Shown here in pieces: positions 43,074-53,400 of a stretch of 64,000 bases of DNA. Under the pieces are notes generated by a model. That model was not told where the DNA came from and made no database searches. It saw only the letters and a list, made by a program, of their open reading frames with translations. Made by a program: the position numbers and the translations under genes. The DNA lies in assembly GCA_015060865.1 (NCBI GenBank), contig SUXS01000010.1:1-64000 (forward strand). Reading direction: 5' to 3'. Position 1 is the stretch's first letter. The number at the start of each line of letters is the position of its first letter. This DNA is from Bacteroidales bacterium. Lineage in GTDB: Bacteria > Bacteroidota > Bacteroidia > Bacteroidales > Bacteroidaceae.

Positions 43074-45425
43074 TTATTTCTTAAACGTCACTCCCTCCAC
43101 ATGGTTGCCCACGTAGATGGGCACAAAGTCGGCCGTCTGGTACCACTTGGGCTTGCCGGGCATATCATCGTAGATGAGGCGACCGTTTATCTTGAGTCCC
43201 TCGAAGGTGATATTCTTTACCTTACGCTGCTCGTTATAGCCGTTGATGACCGACATATAGGGTTGCTCGCCGCTGTAGCGGATGTTGCGGAAGGTGACGT
43301 TCTCGACACCCCGACCGGGGGCGGTGCAGTACTTGGCATTGTGACTCACCTTCACGTGAAGTAGCGAACCCTGGTGGATGTTCTCGATACGGATATTGTC
43401 GAAGAGCACATCCTTCACGTAGTTGTTGTCGCCGCAGTTGATGGCCATGCAGCCCTGATAGTCCACCTGTGGCTCACTCTGACAGATGATGTCGATGTTC
43501 TCATACACGAGCCCCACGATGCTATCGCCCACCTCGGAGTTGCCATGTATACCGATGAAGATGGGGTGTGCCACATCGGCCCAGAGGGTCGAGTTGGTCA
43601 TGCGCACGTTGTGTACCGAGCCGCCGAAGCCCTTGCGGGTGGCATAGGCTGTAGTGCAGTCGTCCGAGGTGCGGCAGAACACGCGGTCGTAGAGCACGTT
43701 CGACGAGGCAAACACGTTGAGTCCATCGCCCCATGCGGGGTGCGAGATGCAGCGCACATCGTGCAGCGTCACACCATCGCTGCCCCCTACGGGACAGGTA
43801 TTTAGGATGAGTCCGTCGATGCTCACGTTCTTGCTGCGGTGCACGTGGCAACCCTCGTAGCCGTCGGTGGGGCGAGCAACGCCACGTCCGATGATGCTCA
43901 CGTTCTCGGCATCCTCGATGGCAAACGTACCGGTAAAGTAGGCTCCTCCAGCAACATACACGGTGGTGTTCGAGGGTATGCGTATGCGGCGCTCCTTGTC
44001 GTAGTATTCAGGGGCATAGCTCATGAACTGTCGTCCCTGGCGGCGTGCCTCGGCCTCGGCCTCAGCCTCGGTCACAGGGGGGCGCGAGGTGAAGAGCAAC
44101 AGGTTGTCGGTGATGTTGCCGTCAAACTCCACGCTTACGTTCTCGGGTTGGAAGAGGATAAACTGCACGGTAGAGTCGTTCTGCACATTGGCAATGGTAC
44201 CGCGGTAGTCGGGACGTATGCGGGCGCTCGTGTACTTCTTGTTCTTGCACACCACGCGCACGAAGACATCACCCGTGAAGTCGAAGAAGGCGTAAGAAAT
44301 CTGCGTCACACGGTGTTTGTTGTCGCCGATGGGCGCATTCACCTTGGCCATGTAGGTGTCAATTTGGGTCCACTCCTCCACTCCACGCGGACGGATGAAT
44401 ACGTCGTAGTCGCTCATCAACGGAGCACCCTCGGGAGCAGGATAGGTAACTATCGAGTGCAGCTTGGTACCCTCGTGTACCCCCTTCACCACAAATGTCC
44501 GGGCCTCCATACCATCTTTTATCTCGCCGCGACGCTCTGCCTTGCGCTGCAGAGCCAGCAGTTTCTTCACATAGGGCATCTTCAGGCGTTTCACCTTGGT
44601 ATAGTGCTCGTAGGCACTGTCGTAGATGCAGCGTATGCGGCCACGCTGCATGGCTCCCGGCTCTGTCCAGTTGCCATACAGGCCAGTACAGTCCTTCCAT
44701 GTCTCAAAGGGTACATCGTATCCGAGGTTGTAGCGGGCCGTATATTCCAGTCCCTTCATCAGGCGGTTGTCCAGTGCGCCATAGAGGTCGTCGCCCTGCT
44801 CCCAAGCCATCTCGCATATCTCACACATGGCCCCAAGTCCCAGTTGGGCATGTGCCTGGTCGCGCCCGGTCTCCTGGCACTGTCCGGTCTCACCGATATA
44901 GTTGGGGAGCGAACCATTGTCGTTGGCATGGAGGTAGGTATCTATGGCATGCTGGTAGAGTACGCTATCGTTCAGGAAGATACCGCAGGCCATTCGCAAG
45001 CGGTTCACGATATGTCCCCAGTTGCCATTGGCATAGGGGCTGTCGGCCTCAAACTTGGCCATCATCGGGAGCATGGCACGCTCTATCATGGCTGTCCACT
45101 CGGGAGTCTGGTTATCCTTCAAGATAATCATCGCCCTCAGCAGCCAGTAGGCCTGTATGGAGCATAGGGGTGCATCGTGGCCGTCAAATCCCTGCAGCGT
45201 CTGTGCATAGGCATTGATAATCTTCAGCGCCTGTTCGGCATCACCTGCCTGTGCCATCTGCCAGGCGGTATACATATCACGCTCGCTGCCTCCCTTGGTG
45301 CGACGGTGCTCACCATCGCGGGCCACAATCTCATAGGGGCCAGCCATCTTGTACTCCTTGGTCTCTTGTGCATATACCGCCATGCTACCCATGAGCAGTG
45401 CGGCAAGTAGGATTCTTTTCATCAT
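43074..45425 (-). CDS. alginate-lyase-like domain fused to a GH28-like beta-helix
   Basis: 783 residues, signal peptide MMKRILLAALLMGSMAVYA. N-terminal alpha-toroid of the alginate-lyase type (about 30-300; TGQCQETGRDQAHAQLGLGA, NYIGETGQ) followed by a linker beta-domain and, from about 475, a right-handed parallel beta-helix of GH28/polygalacturonase type (SIIGRGVARPTDGYEGCHVH, GGSDGVTLHDVRCIS, RTSDDCTTAYATRKG). Two catalytic folds in one chain suggest stepwise cleavage of a uronate polymer. GH28 catalytic Asp candidates are in HPAWGDGLN and RTSDDC. It starts 5 bases after the GH88 stop, so one operon. No sorting tail seen. Confidence 0.8.
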   Translation of the reverse strand: MMKRILLAALLMGSMAVYAQETKEYKMAGPYEIVARDGEHRRTKGGSERDMYTAWQMAQAGDAEQALKIINAYAQTLQGFDGHDAPLCSIQAYWLLRAMIILKDNQTPEWTAMIERAMLPMMAKFEADSPYANGNWGHIVNRLRMACGIFLNDSVLYQHAIDTYLHANDNGSLPNYIGETGQCQETGRDQAHAQLGLGAMCEICEMAWEQGDDLYGALDNRLMKGLEYTARYNLGYDVPFETWKDCTGLYGNWTEPGAMQRGRIRCIYDSAYEHYTKVKRLKMPYVKKLLALQRKAERRGEIKDGMEARTFVVKGVHEGTKLHSIVTYPAPEGAPLMSDYDVFIRPRGVEEWTQIDTYMAKVNAPIGDNKHRVTQISYAFFDFTGDVFVRVVCKNKKYTSARIRPDYRGTIANVQNDSTVQFILFQPENVSVEFDGNITDNLLLFTSRPPVTEAEAEAEARRQGRQFMSYAPEYYDKERRIRIPSNTTVYVAGGAYFTGTFAIEDAENVSIIGRGVARPTDGYEGCHVHRSKNVSIDGLILNTCPVGGSDGVTLHDVRCISHPAWGDGLNVFASSNVLYDRVFCRTSDDCTTAYATRKGFGGSVHNVRMTNSTLWADVAHPIFIGIHGNSEVGDSIVGLVYENIDIICQSEPQVDYQGCMAINCGDNNYVKDVLFDNIRIENIHQGSLLHVKVSHNAKYCTAPGRGVENVTFRNIRYSGEQPYMSVINGYNEQRKVKNITFEGLKINGRLIYDDMPGKPKWYQTADFVPIYVGNHVEGVTFKK

Positions 45426-45430
45426 ACGGA

Positions 45431-46645
45431 TTATTTTTGTAGTTTCTTCATTCTCAGCAATGCCTCTATATAGTAGTAGTCGGCATAGATGATGCTGGCG
45501 TCAATCTCGCTCCCTGCAGGGTGATGCCCCGTGGCGTGGCGCAGGAAGGCCACGTTGCTCTCTCCGCACTGGTACTGAGGCGTACTGAGGTCGGCAAGCA
45601 TCTGCTCGGCATGGGTGCGGTAGCGCTGTGCATCGGTCGCCTCCACATAGCCGGCAAGCTCTATCAGTGCCGAGGCCACGATGGCCGCCGCCGATGCATC
45701 CTTGGGTGCAGCCGTGCCGCGCGGGTCATCCATATCCCACAGGGGGATGTTGTCGTCGCTGGTGGCGGCCAGGCGCTGCAGGTAGCAGTCGGTGACCTTG
45801 CGGGCATGGGTCAGGAAGCGCTCGTCGCGGGTAAAGCGGTACACCATCGTGTAGCCATAGATGGCCCATGCCTGTCCGCGGCTCCACATCGACTCGTCAC
45901 TGTATCCCTGATGGGTCACACCCTTGATGAAGTCGCCCGTGAGCGTATCGTATACCGCCACGTGGTAGCACGAGCCATCGGGGCGGAAGTGGTGCTGCAT
46001 GGTGGTCTCGGCATGTGCCACGGCCAGGTCGCGCAGATGGCTGCCTCCCCCGTTCGCGGCTGCCCAGAAGAGCAGTTCGAGGTTGATCATATTGTCCATG
46101 ATGGTGTTGTGCCCGCCATAGTCGCCCACGTGGCGTGGCCAGCTCAACATGGTGCCCACCGTGGGGTTGCACAGCGTCGCCAGCGTGTCGGCAGCGCGTA
46201 GCGCCACCTCGCGGTAGTGCGCATCGCCCGTGAGCTCATAGCCCTTGAGGAAAGAGTTGATGATGATGAAGCCCAGGTCGTGGTCGTAGGCAGGACGAGA
46301 AGCCATATATTCCAGCGAGGCGGTATAGCGCTCAGCCTCGGTACGCAGCGCCTCATCGCCCGTGTGGTCGTAGGTCATCCACAGCACACCCGGCCAGAAA
46401 CCCGAGCACCACTCCTGCGGAATGGCCTCGCGGCAACGCCATCCCTCCTGCGTGTCGCCGGCAAGGATGTTGCGCGACATCATCGTATAGTCACGCGGCT
46501 GCAAAGCCTCCAGTGCCCGTTCCACTTGGCGGGCGCAATAGTCGAGCGCCTCATCGGCATCAAGCGATGTTGCCTTTCGGGTACACGAGGCAAGCATCAG
46601 CACAGCCAGCAGGGCACATAGGATAAGTCTTTCTTTTCGGCACAT
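45431..46645 (-). CDS. GH88 unsaturated glucuronyl hydrolase (lipoprotein)
   Basis: Removes the 4,5-unsaturated uronic acid left by polysaccharide lyases; 404 residues. Lipobox LMLASC places the lipid-bearing Cys at residue 21, so it is membrane-anchored. Alpha-six-barrel family motifs: SGFWPGVLWMTYDHTGD, HDLGFIIINSFLKGY with the first catalytic Asp at 123, and HNTIMDNMINLELLFW with the second at 184; then YSDESMWSRGQAWAIYGY. First gene of the operon with the two lyase-type proteins, in line with a lyase-then-hydrolase route for a uronate-containing glycan. Confidence 0.92.
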   Translation of the reverse strand: MCRKERLILCALLAVLMLASCTRKATSLDADEALDYCARQVERALEALQPRDYTMMSRNILAGDTQEGWRCREAIPQEWCSGFWPGVLWMTYDHTGDEALRTEAERYTASLEYMASRPAYDHDLGFIIINSFLKGYELTGDAHYREVALRAADTLATLCNPTVGTMLSWPRHVGDYGGHNTIMDNMINLELLFWAAANGGGSHLRDLAVAHAETTMQHHFRPDGSCYHVAVYDTLTGDFIKGVTHQGYSDESMWSRGQAWAIYGYTMVYRFTRDERFLTHARKVTDCYLQRLAATSDDNIPLWDMDDPRGTAAPKDASAAAIVASALIELAGYVEATDAQRYRTHAEQMLADLSTPQYQCGESNVAFLRHATGHHPAGSEIDASIIYADYYYIEALLRMKKLQK

Positions 46646-46939
46646 AGGGTCGTTTTTCTTTTATATTGCAAATATAATATAAATTCACGAGACAAGCAGC
46701 ACACACGAGTCCACCTTTATCAGTACGGCACAGAAAGCACGAAAAGCACTCACACGTTGCCCCCTACCTAACTATTCCTCAAGTCCATTTCCATAGACAT
46801 GGAATAAAGGAAAGGAAAAGACTTTTAGTGAAACTTCCTCCTTACTGCAAGTTGTCGTTTTTTCTTCATAACCAACATACTTGCAGCAACAACATATATT
46901 TAATTAGAAAAACAATAGAATCATTTTAGACAAAGGGGC
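46646..46939. other. gap upstream of the polyuronate operon
   Basis: 294 bp with the GH88 promoter at one end. Small inverted repeats: TTCCAT/ATGGAA around 46789-46804 and CTGCAAGT (46845-46852) with ACTTGCAG (46879-46886). No gene is seen; a regulator binding site for the operon may be here. Confidence 0.45.
46669..46676 (-). promoter_or_regulatory. -7 element of the GH88 operon promoter
   Basis: Minus-strand TATATTTG, with CTTG 17 bases upstream (46694-46697) as -33 box; 24 bases before the start codon. Confidence 0.65.
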
Positions 46940-48094
46940 TTACACGACACAGGCATACAACACAAACAGCCAATGGGCCACGATAGCAGCCACGATGCCG
47001 CCGATGGTGTGGGCAATGATGGCCTTTGATGTGAGGCGACGGTATCCCAGCGAGTCTAGCATAGCGGTGTGCGTGCTCAGGTAGCCGCTCCAGCACATGC
47101 CGATGGAAGTGAACACAGCGATGGCGTTGCCGTCGACCCAGCCCTCGGCGATGAAGTTGGGCACGAGGCCCAGGGCTGCACCCACAGCACCCAAGGCGGT
47201 GATGGGGAATGCGATGAGGTGCGGGTCTTCGAAACCGAAGAGCCAGCGGAAGAGGAAGCCTATCTTCTCGCCCACCCAGGGCAACAGTTCCACTCCCTGA
47301 TAGGCAGCACCGGTATAGGTGCCGTCGGCAGAGGGGCCAAAGGTCAGAATCATCACCAAGGTAGAGATAATGAGTACACCGGGGATGATGGCGATGCCTA
47401 CATCCACACCTGTGCGCCCACCATCGAGCAGGGAATCGAGGATGCGCTGAAACATGGGTTTGCGGTAGCTCTTGTCCTCGGCAACCTCTACGACAGCTTC
47501 CTCATAGGCATTCTCCTCCAGGTAGTGGGGGTAGGCTTTCAAGACGGCACGCTGCATCAAGCGCGTCGATACGATACATCCGATAAAGGCTCCGATGAGG
47601 CCAATGAGCGGCTCCATGTAGAACCCCTGGCCTATCATGAAGACTATCACCAGCAGACCCATGCCGAAGGCGGTGCCGAAGTTGGTGAGCGAGATGAACT
47701 GGTACTTCTTGAAATAGGAGCCGAAGCGCTTGTCCTGTGCCAAGGAAATGATGGCGGGATTGTCGGACAAGAAGGTGAGCACGGCACCCAGTGAGGCCAC
47801 ACCGGGCAGATTGAAGAGCGGACGCATGAGCGGGCGCAGCAACTTCTCCAGCAGGCTCACCACGCCAAACTCCACGAATACTTTGCCCAGCGCACCCGTG
47901 AGCACACAGATGGCCATCAGGTAGAACACCGTGTTGAGCAACAGGTCGTGCGCCGTATTCATCACCGTATTGAGCATGTTGGGCGTGCCCATCTTATGCC
48001 CGAGGTAGCCGAACAGGGCAAATACGACAAGCAAGCAGATGATGCCCGAGGGAATGGCATCATAGCAACGGCGTAGAATGTTTTTCTGTTTCAT
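46940..48094 (-). CDS. Gate-domain (nucleoside-recognition-like) membrane protein, CD0519/CD1768 type
   Basis: 384 residues, about nine membrane segments, two Gate-type repeats (for example SDNPAIISLAQDKRFGSYF and HTAMLDSLGYRRLTSK). The family is annotated as CD0519/CD1768 membrane proteins or nucleoside-recognition proteins; transport is presumed, substrate unknown. A soluble loop lies near residues 200-225 (YLEENAYEEAVVEVAEDKSY). Start ATG is preceded by GGAGGG at a distance of 9. It lies downstream of the porin gene in the same direction, with a repeat-rich 101-bp gap, so both may serve one uptake route. Confidence 0.8.
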   Translation of the reverse strand: MKQKNILRRCYDAIPSGIICLLVVFALFGYLGHKMGTPNMLNTVMNTAHDLLLNTVFYLMAICVLTGALGKVFVEFGVVSLLEKLLRPLMRPLFNLPGVASLGAVLTFLSDNPAIISLAQDKRFGSYFKKYQFISLTNFGTAFGMGLLVIVFMIGQGFYMEPLIGLIGAFIGCIVSTRLMQRAVLKAYPHYLEENAYEEAVVEVAEDKSYRKPMFQRILDSLLDGGRTGVDVGIAIIPGVLIISTLVMILTFGPSADGTYTGAAYQGVELLPWVGEKIGFLFRWLFGFEDPHLIAFPITALGAVGAALGLVPNFIAEGWVDGNAIAVFTSIGMCWSGYLSTHTAMLDSLGYRRLTSKAIIAHTIGGIVAAIVAHWLFVLYACVV

Positions 48095-48108
48095 GGTAGG
48101 AGGGTTTT

Positions 48109-48190
48109 AATTCTGAATTCTGATTTTTGAATTCTAAACATGGCTGTTTATAATGGATAATGTAGAATTCACGATTCAGAATTCAGAATT
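48109..48190. repeat. 15-bp inverted repeat of AATTCTG words
   Basis: AATTCTGAATTCTGA (48109-48123) is perfectly complemented at 48176-48190, and further AATTC words (48129-48134, 48166-48170) lie between. It fills the porin/membrane-protein gap and can form a large hairpin. Confidence 0.88.
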
Positions 48191-48195
48191 AGAAA

Positions 48196-49215
48196 TCATC
48201 GTTTCAAGATACTCATCTTCCAGGTAACACCCAGTGTCAGGAACGACTGTGCATCAAAGACTGTGCCGCCAGCGAGGTTGCCGTTTGTACCCCATGCATA
48301 GCTGTAGCCACCGTGGAAACGGATGTCGCGGCTGTCCTTGATAGGGAAGAACTCAACGCCAGCTCCCACGCGAGTAAGCTCTGTGCCAGGGAGTACGCAG
48401 TAGTCTGCTGCGTTGGTCTCATTCACGTCATACGAAAACTTGCCGAATACGTTGATCTTGTCTGAGGCGCTCCACGAGAGGTCGGCCATCACGGAAAAGT
48501 CATCAAAGTTGAAGTTCTCCATGTCGGCACGATTCATCCAGTCGAGCTGCAGCTTGAAGCCGCCCATATTGAACTGGTGGCCCAAGGCGATGAAGTTGAC
48601 AAACTTGCCGGGCTGGTACTCTACCATATTCACCGAGTGGAGGATGTCAATCCAGCCGTGCGAGCCACTCCACATCAAGTTATAGGAGAACATTTCGGGC
48701 GATACGTTGCGGAAGGGGCTCTGTGTAAGCTGCAGTTTCAGCGCATCCTTGCCTTCGTCGCCAATCGTGTAGGTGGCGCCCACACCCCACTGGTAGCAGG
48801 CCATGTTGTACCAATACTCAGAGCCGAAGTAGAAGTCTATCGGAGCGCGGTCGTACTCGTATCCGCCCACGGCTACCGTCTGCTTACCGCCCGTGAAGGC
48901 CCATGCACCGGTAGTGTAGGTGAGGTTGATGTGGTCTACGGCATCGAAGTAGCTCGCATCGGCGTTCGGCTTGCCCATACGCTGGCGATATACGTAGCTC
49001 CATGAGTCGTTGATGTTGCCGTTGAGGCGCAGGTTGAGCTGTTTGCCGCGGAAGCCTGTATTTGCGTCAACTACATTGCCGTCGATTAACTCGTTCTGCA
49101 GGTCGCCACGCGCTTCAATGCGCAGGTCTACCTTTGTATCTTCCTGTGCTGTAGCCATTCCCACAAAAAGGGAAAGGACAGCGATCCCTGTCAATAAATT
49201 TTGTCTTCTTTTCAT
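48196..49215 (-). CDS. outer-membrane porin (phosphate-selective porin O/P-like)
   Basis: 339 residues, signal peptide MKRRQNLLTGIAVLSLFVGMATA. The mature protein is a run of amphipathic strands with aromatic girdles (for example WSYVYRQRMG, FIALGHQFNMGGFKLQLDW) ending in a terminal strand LGVTWKMSILKR, as in 14-16-strand porins of the OprO/P type. Solute unknown. Upstream of the Gate-domain protein in the same direction; a joint outer- and inner-membrane transport path is an inference from the pairing. It is divergent from rhaD. Confidence 0.82.
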   Translation of the reverse strand: MKRRQNLLTGIAVLSLFVGMATAQEDTKVDLRIEARGDLQNELIDGNVVDANTGFRGKQLNLRLNGNINDSWSYVYRQRMGKPNADASYFDAVDHINLTYTTGAWAFTGGKQTVAVGGYEYDRAPIDFYFGSEYWYNMACYQWGVGATYTIGDEGKDALKLQLTQSPFRNVSPEMFSYNLMWSGSHGWIDILHSVNMVEYQPGKFVNFIALGHQFNMGGFKLQLDWMNRADMENFNFDDFSVMADLSWSASDKINVFGKFSYDVNETNAADYCVLPGTELTRVGAGVEFFPIKDSRDIRFHGGYSYAWGTNGNLAGGTVFDAQSFLTLGVTWKMSILKR

Positions 49216-49371
49216 TTCTACCTTGATTATCTATGGTGCAAAAATAATGCAAGCCCCGTAAAAAAGCAAATCTGCCCAATGATTTTTCCATCATACTTTT
49301 CTGTTTCAATCATCCTCCATCGTTCTTTTGGGTACACACATGCGTCAATCGAAAAAAACACGTTGATTTCC

Positions 49372-49402
49372 TTTGTTATTTGCCGTTCAACTTGTACCTT
49401 TG
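49372..49402 (+). promoter_or_regulatory. promoter of rhaD
   Basis: TTTG (49372-49375), 19 bases, then TACCTTTG (49395-49402): a textbook -33/-7 pair for Bacteroidota sigma-ABfr. The leader to the start at 49491 is about 80 bases and carries no obvious structure. Confidence 0.8.
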
Positions 49403-49490
49403 TTTCCTACTTCCTTTATAATTAGGAGAATTTGTTCCTACATTCCGCGTTAATATAACATAAATAATACAAAATCACATGAGAGAGATT

Positions 49491-50300
49491 ATGGAATCAG
49501 TACTTACAAATCGTGCTGCTTTGGCAGCAGAAGTCAACAAAGTGGCCGAAGTGGCCGGTTACCTATGGCAGAAAGGCTGGGCAGAACGAAACGGGGGTAA
49601 TATCACCATAAACATCACAGAACATATAGATGACGAAATGAGATCACTGCCTGCCATCAGCGAAGCAAAACCGATAGGCATCATCCTGCCCCACCTGAAA
49701 GGAACCTATTTTTACTGTAAGGGAACCAACAAGCGTATGCGTGACCTTGCCCGTGACCCCATGCGCAATGGTTCCATCATACGCATCTTGGACGATTGCG
49801 CCAGTTATGTCATTATCGCCGACGAGCCCGTCATGCCAACTTCCGAGTTGCCTGCCCACCTTAGTGTACACAACTGGTTTATCGAGACAGGCAAGCCCTA
49901 CAAAGCTTCCGTACACACTCATCCCATTGAGTTGGTGGCAATGACCCATTGCAAAGAGTTCCTAAAGAAAGACGTACTCACCAACCTTCTGTGGAGCATG
50001 ATTCCCGAAACCAAGGCGTTCTGTCCCAGAGGACTAGGCATTATCCCTTATAAACTGCCTGGTTCAAACGCATTAGCCGACGCCACCATCAGCGAGTTGA
50101 GCGACTACGATGTCGTAATGTGGGAAAAACACGGAGTTTTTGCTGTTGACACGGATGTGATGGCAGCTTTTGACCAGATAGACGTACTCAACAAATCGGC
50201 ACTTATCTACATTGCAGCCAAGAGCATGGGCTTTTCCCCCGACGGTATGAGCCAGGAACAGATGCGCGAGATGTCGGTTGCGTTTCATCTTCCCAAGTAA
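49491..50300 (+). CDS. rhaD: L-rhamnulose-1-phosphate aldolase
   Basis: Splits rhamnulose 1-phosphate into DHAP and L-lactaldehyde; class II, zinc-dependent, cytosolic. 269 residues. I prefer ATG 49491 (MESVLTNRAALAAEVNKVAE, with GAGAGAG just upstream) to ATG 49479, since Bacteroides homologues begin so. Zinc ligands are in SVHTHPIELVAMTHC and MWEKHGVFAV; KGWAERNGGNIT is the phosphate-binding loop. No rhaA, rhaB, rhaT or regulator lies nearby, so the gene is separated from the usual rhamnose cluster. A fuculose aldolase function is less likely. Confidence 0.93.
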   Translation: MESVLTNRAALAAEVNKVAEVAGYLWQKGWAERNGGNITINITEHIDDEMRSLPAISEAKPIGIILPHLKGTYFYCKGTNKRMRDLARDPMRNGSIIRILDDCASYVIIADEPVMPTSELPAHLSVHNWFIETGKPYKASVHTHPIELVAMTHCKEFLKKDVLTNLLWSMIPETKAFCPRGLGIIPYKLPGSNALADATISELSDYDVVMWEKHGVFAVDTDVMAAFDQIDVLNKSALIYIAAKSMGFSPDGMSQEQMREMSVAFHLPK

Positions 50301-50417
50301 CTTCTTCACTCTTATCCTACAATGTTCTTTCACAAAGGTAAGGAGTTTCCATTTACAACTAAGTGCCCGCATAGTCAACCCATCGCGAAATATCTTTAAC
50401 TATAAAAAACAAGCCCT

Positions 50418-53400
50418 ATGAAGAGACTTCCACTAACATTACTCACCTTTGGCATGAGCATGCTGGGTATATTCGCGCAAGGAGTATCCACTGCGAACAA
50501 CTACACGGAAAAACTCAACGAAGAGTATTACTACTACTTGCGCAATGTATGGTTCGACAAATTTGTCGGCTATGACAAGAGCAACAAGATAGTGGCCCCC
50601 ATGGAGCAAAGCGAAGCCGACCACAAGTTGTGGCAGGTGATTAAACTCTCCGATGGCACCATCTATCTCATCAACAAGGCTACCGGCACCGCAGCCTACC
50701 CCACTTCGCACCAGGGAGAGCAGGCTATCAAACTAGGTAACGAGTATGCCTGGAGCCTTGAAGAGCGCACCCTTGATGGACAGACCGGCATCTGCATCAT
50801 CGATGCTACGGGCAATAACAGCTGGTACACTAACCCTGATGCATGGAACTACATTCTGATGAAACCTTTCTGGGGTGCCTGCACGTGGGAATTTCAGAGG
50901 AGTAATGTAAAAGTCTCAGCAGAAGAGTCCCCCACAACAAAGGGGATGGAGATATTCCCTCACCCCCAGCAAGTGAAGTGGGGTGAGGGTAAGGCATTCG
51001 ACAATACCGCAGCCTACACCCTGGTGGGAACTGCTGATGCCGATGCTGACGCAGTGGCCCTTGTTTACAAGTATTTAACCACCGCGAACGGCACCATACA
51101 GCTCATCATAGGCGAGCGTGGCGATGCTGCCGTGGCTGAATACGATAGCCTCATCCCTACAAAAGCCGAGGGTTATTACCTTAGCGTAGCATCAGACAAG
51201 GTGGTTATCGCCGGTAACGATGCCGCAGGAACCTACTACGGTGTGCAGACCTACTTGCAGCTGGCCTCTCAGCCCGAGGTGAAGGCTGTGACCATTACCG
51301 ACTGGCCCGCAATCAGTGACCGTGGACTCGTGGAGGGATACTATGGCAACCCCTATAGCGATACCGACCGCAAGAGCCTGCTCGAATTCTTCGGTCGCAC
51401 CAAGATGAATGTCTATATCTATGGTCCCAAGGACGACCCCTACCACCGCGACCGTTGGCGCGAAGACTATCCCGCTGCCGAGGCTGAGCGCATCAGCGAA
51501 CTGGCTGCTACAGCCGCACGCAACAAGGTACGCTTCGTATGGGCCATGCATCCTGGTCTCGACATCCGATGGACCGATGCCGACCGCAAAGCTTCCATTG
51601 CCAAGCTAGAGAAGATGTATGCTCTTGGCGTACGTACCTTCGCCATCTTCTTCGACGATATCTCTGGAACCGAGCAGCGCAAGGCCGACAAGCAGGCCGA
51701 GTACCTCAACTACCTCAATACAGAGTTTGTCAAGAAACACTCCGATGTGGCTCCCCTCATCATGTGCCCCACCGAGTATAACAAGGGGTGGGCAGGCAGC
51801 GACTACCTCGACGTGCTGGGTGCTAACCTAGCTCCCGAGACCCATATCATGTGGACGGGCAACAGTGTGGTCGATATGATAGGCAAGGCCGATATGACCT
51901 ACATCAACAACCGCATCAAGCGCAATGCCTATATTTGGCTCAACTATCCCGTGAACGATTATTGTCGCGACCATATCCTTATGGGTCCTACTTACGGTAA
52001 CGATCTCGACATAGCTTCTATGCTCGGTGGTTTCACCTCCAACCCCATGGAGTATGCCGAAGCCTCCAAGGTGTCGCTCTACAGCATCGGTGACTACTGC
52101 TGGAACATGGAGGCTTATGATGCCGATGCCTCATGGGAGAGTGCCATCAAGTACCTCATGCCCGAGCACAGCGAGGAGTTCCGCCTCTTCTGCGAGAACA
52201 ACGTGGACCTTGGCAACAACGTGCATGGCCTGCGCCGCACCAATGAGTCGCCCCGTTTTGTAGAGGCCAAGAACAGCTTCAACACCCTCATGCAGCAGGG
52301 CAAGACCGCGGAGGCTGTAGCAGTGCTCCGCGAGCATTTCACTCTGATGACCAATGCGGCTACCACCCTTATGGTCAGCGACTATAATCCCGCCCTCACC
52401 ACCGAGATTACCCCCTGGTGTGAGGTGATGAACTACATGGCACTCAAAGGTTTGGAACTCATGAATATGTACGATGCGTTGGAAGCTGAGCAGCCCGATA
52501 CCTTTATCGACAGCTACCTGCGTTATCAGGAGTATGACGAGAAACAGAGTGCTGTGCGCTCGCGCGACTTCGAAGGCTCCATTCGCGTGGCGCGTCCCGC
52601 AGTCGGGAGCTACCACATCATCCCCTTCCTCAAGAGCACCTTGGATGCTCTTGTGGCCGACTACAAGTCGCGTTATGACGTTGGCCTCGATGTATTCCCC
52701 GGACAAGAGGTGGAGAATGGCAACTACTTCATCATGCATGACGGCAAGTACCTCACCAATCAGAGCGAGGGAGTGGATGGCACCGCACCTGCCTTCGTGG
52801 AGAAGCGCGATGATGTGAAACCTCAGCGTCAGGAGTGGAACATCTCGCTCGACCCTGCTACAAATCGTTATAAAATTGTCAACCGTCAGGACGACCGCTA
52901 CCTCAACGAGAAGGGTGAGTTCACCGTGAACAACTCAACCAATCCCTATGAGGCAGTATGGCACACCTACAACATCATGCGCCTGACCAACGGAAAGTAC
53001 TGCATACAGAATGGCGGTAGCGCAGGTGACAAGGTGTGGACCGTGAGTGGTTCACGTGTAGTGAAGAGCGAAAGCAACAAGATAGAGCCTGCCAACTTCA
53101 TCTTCGACCTCGTGCCCACCGATGGTGAGGCACCCAAGGCACCCATCGTCTCTACCCGCGATGTATATTATATTATGGATGGCAATCGCTACCTCACCAA
53201 CACTAACCCCGGAGGCAATGGGGGTACTCCTACCTTCAAGACGGTCGATACCCCGGGCGAGGCACAGGAGTGGCGCATCACCATCGACGCCGCAGGTTTG
53301 AACCACTACAAGATTGCCAGCGATGCCGATGGACGTTACATCAACGAGTATGGTGTATTTGGTACCAATGCCTACTATGCCGATTGGAATACCTTCCTTA

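Noticed and set aside
43839..45167. 442-codon frame antisense to the alginate-lyase/GH28 fusion
   Set aside because: Lies wholly inside a gene with recognised domains; no recognisable family.
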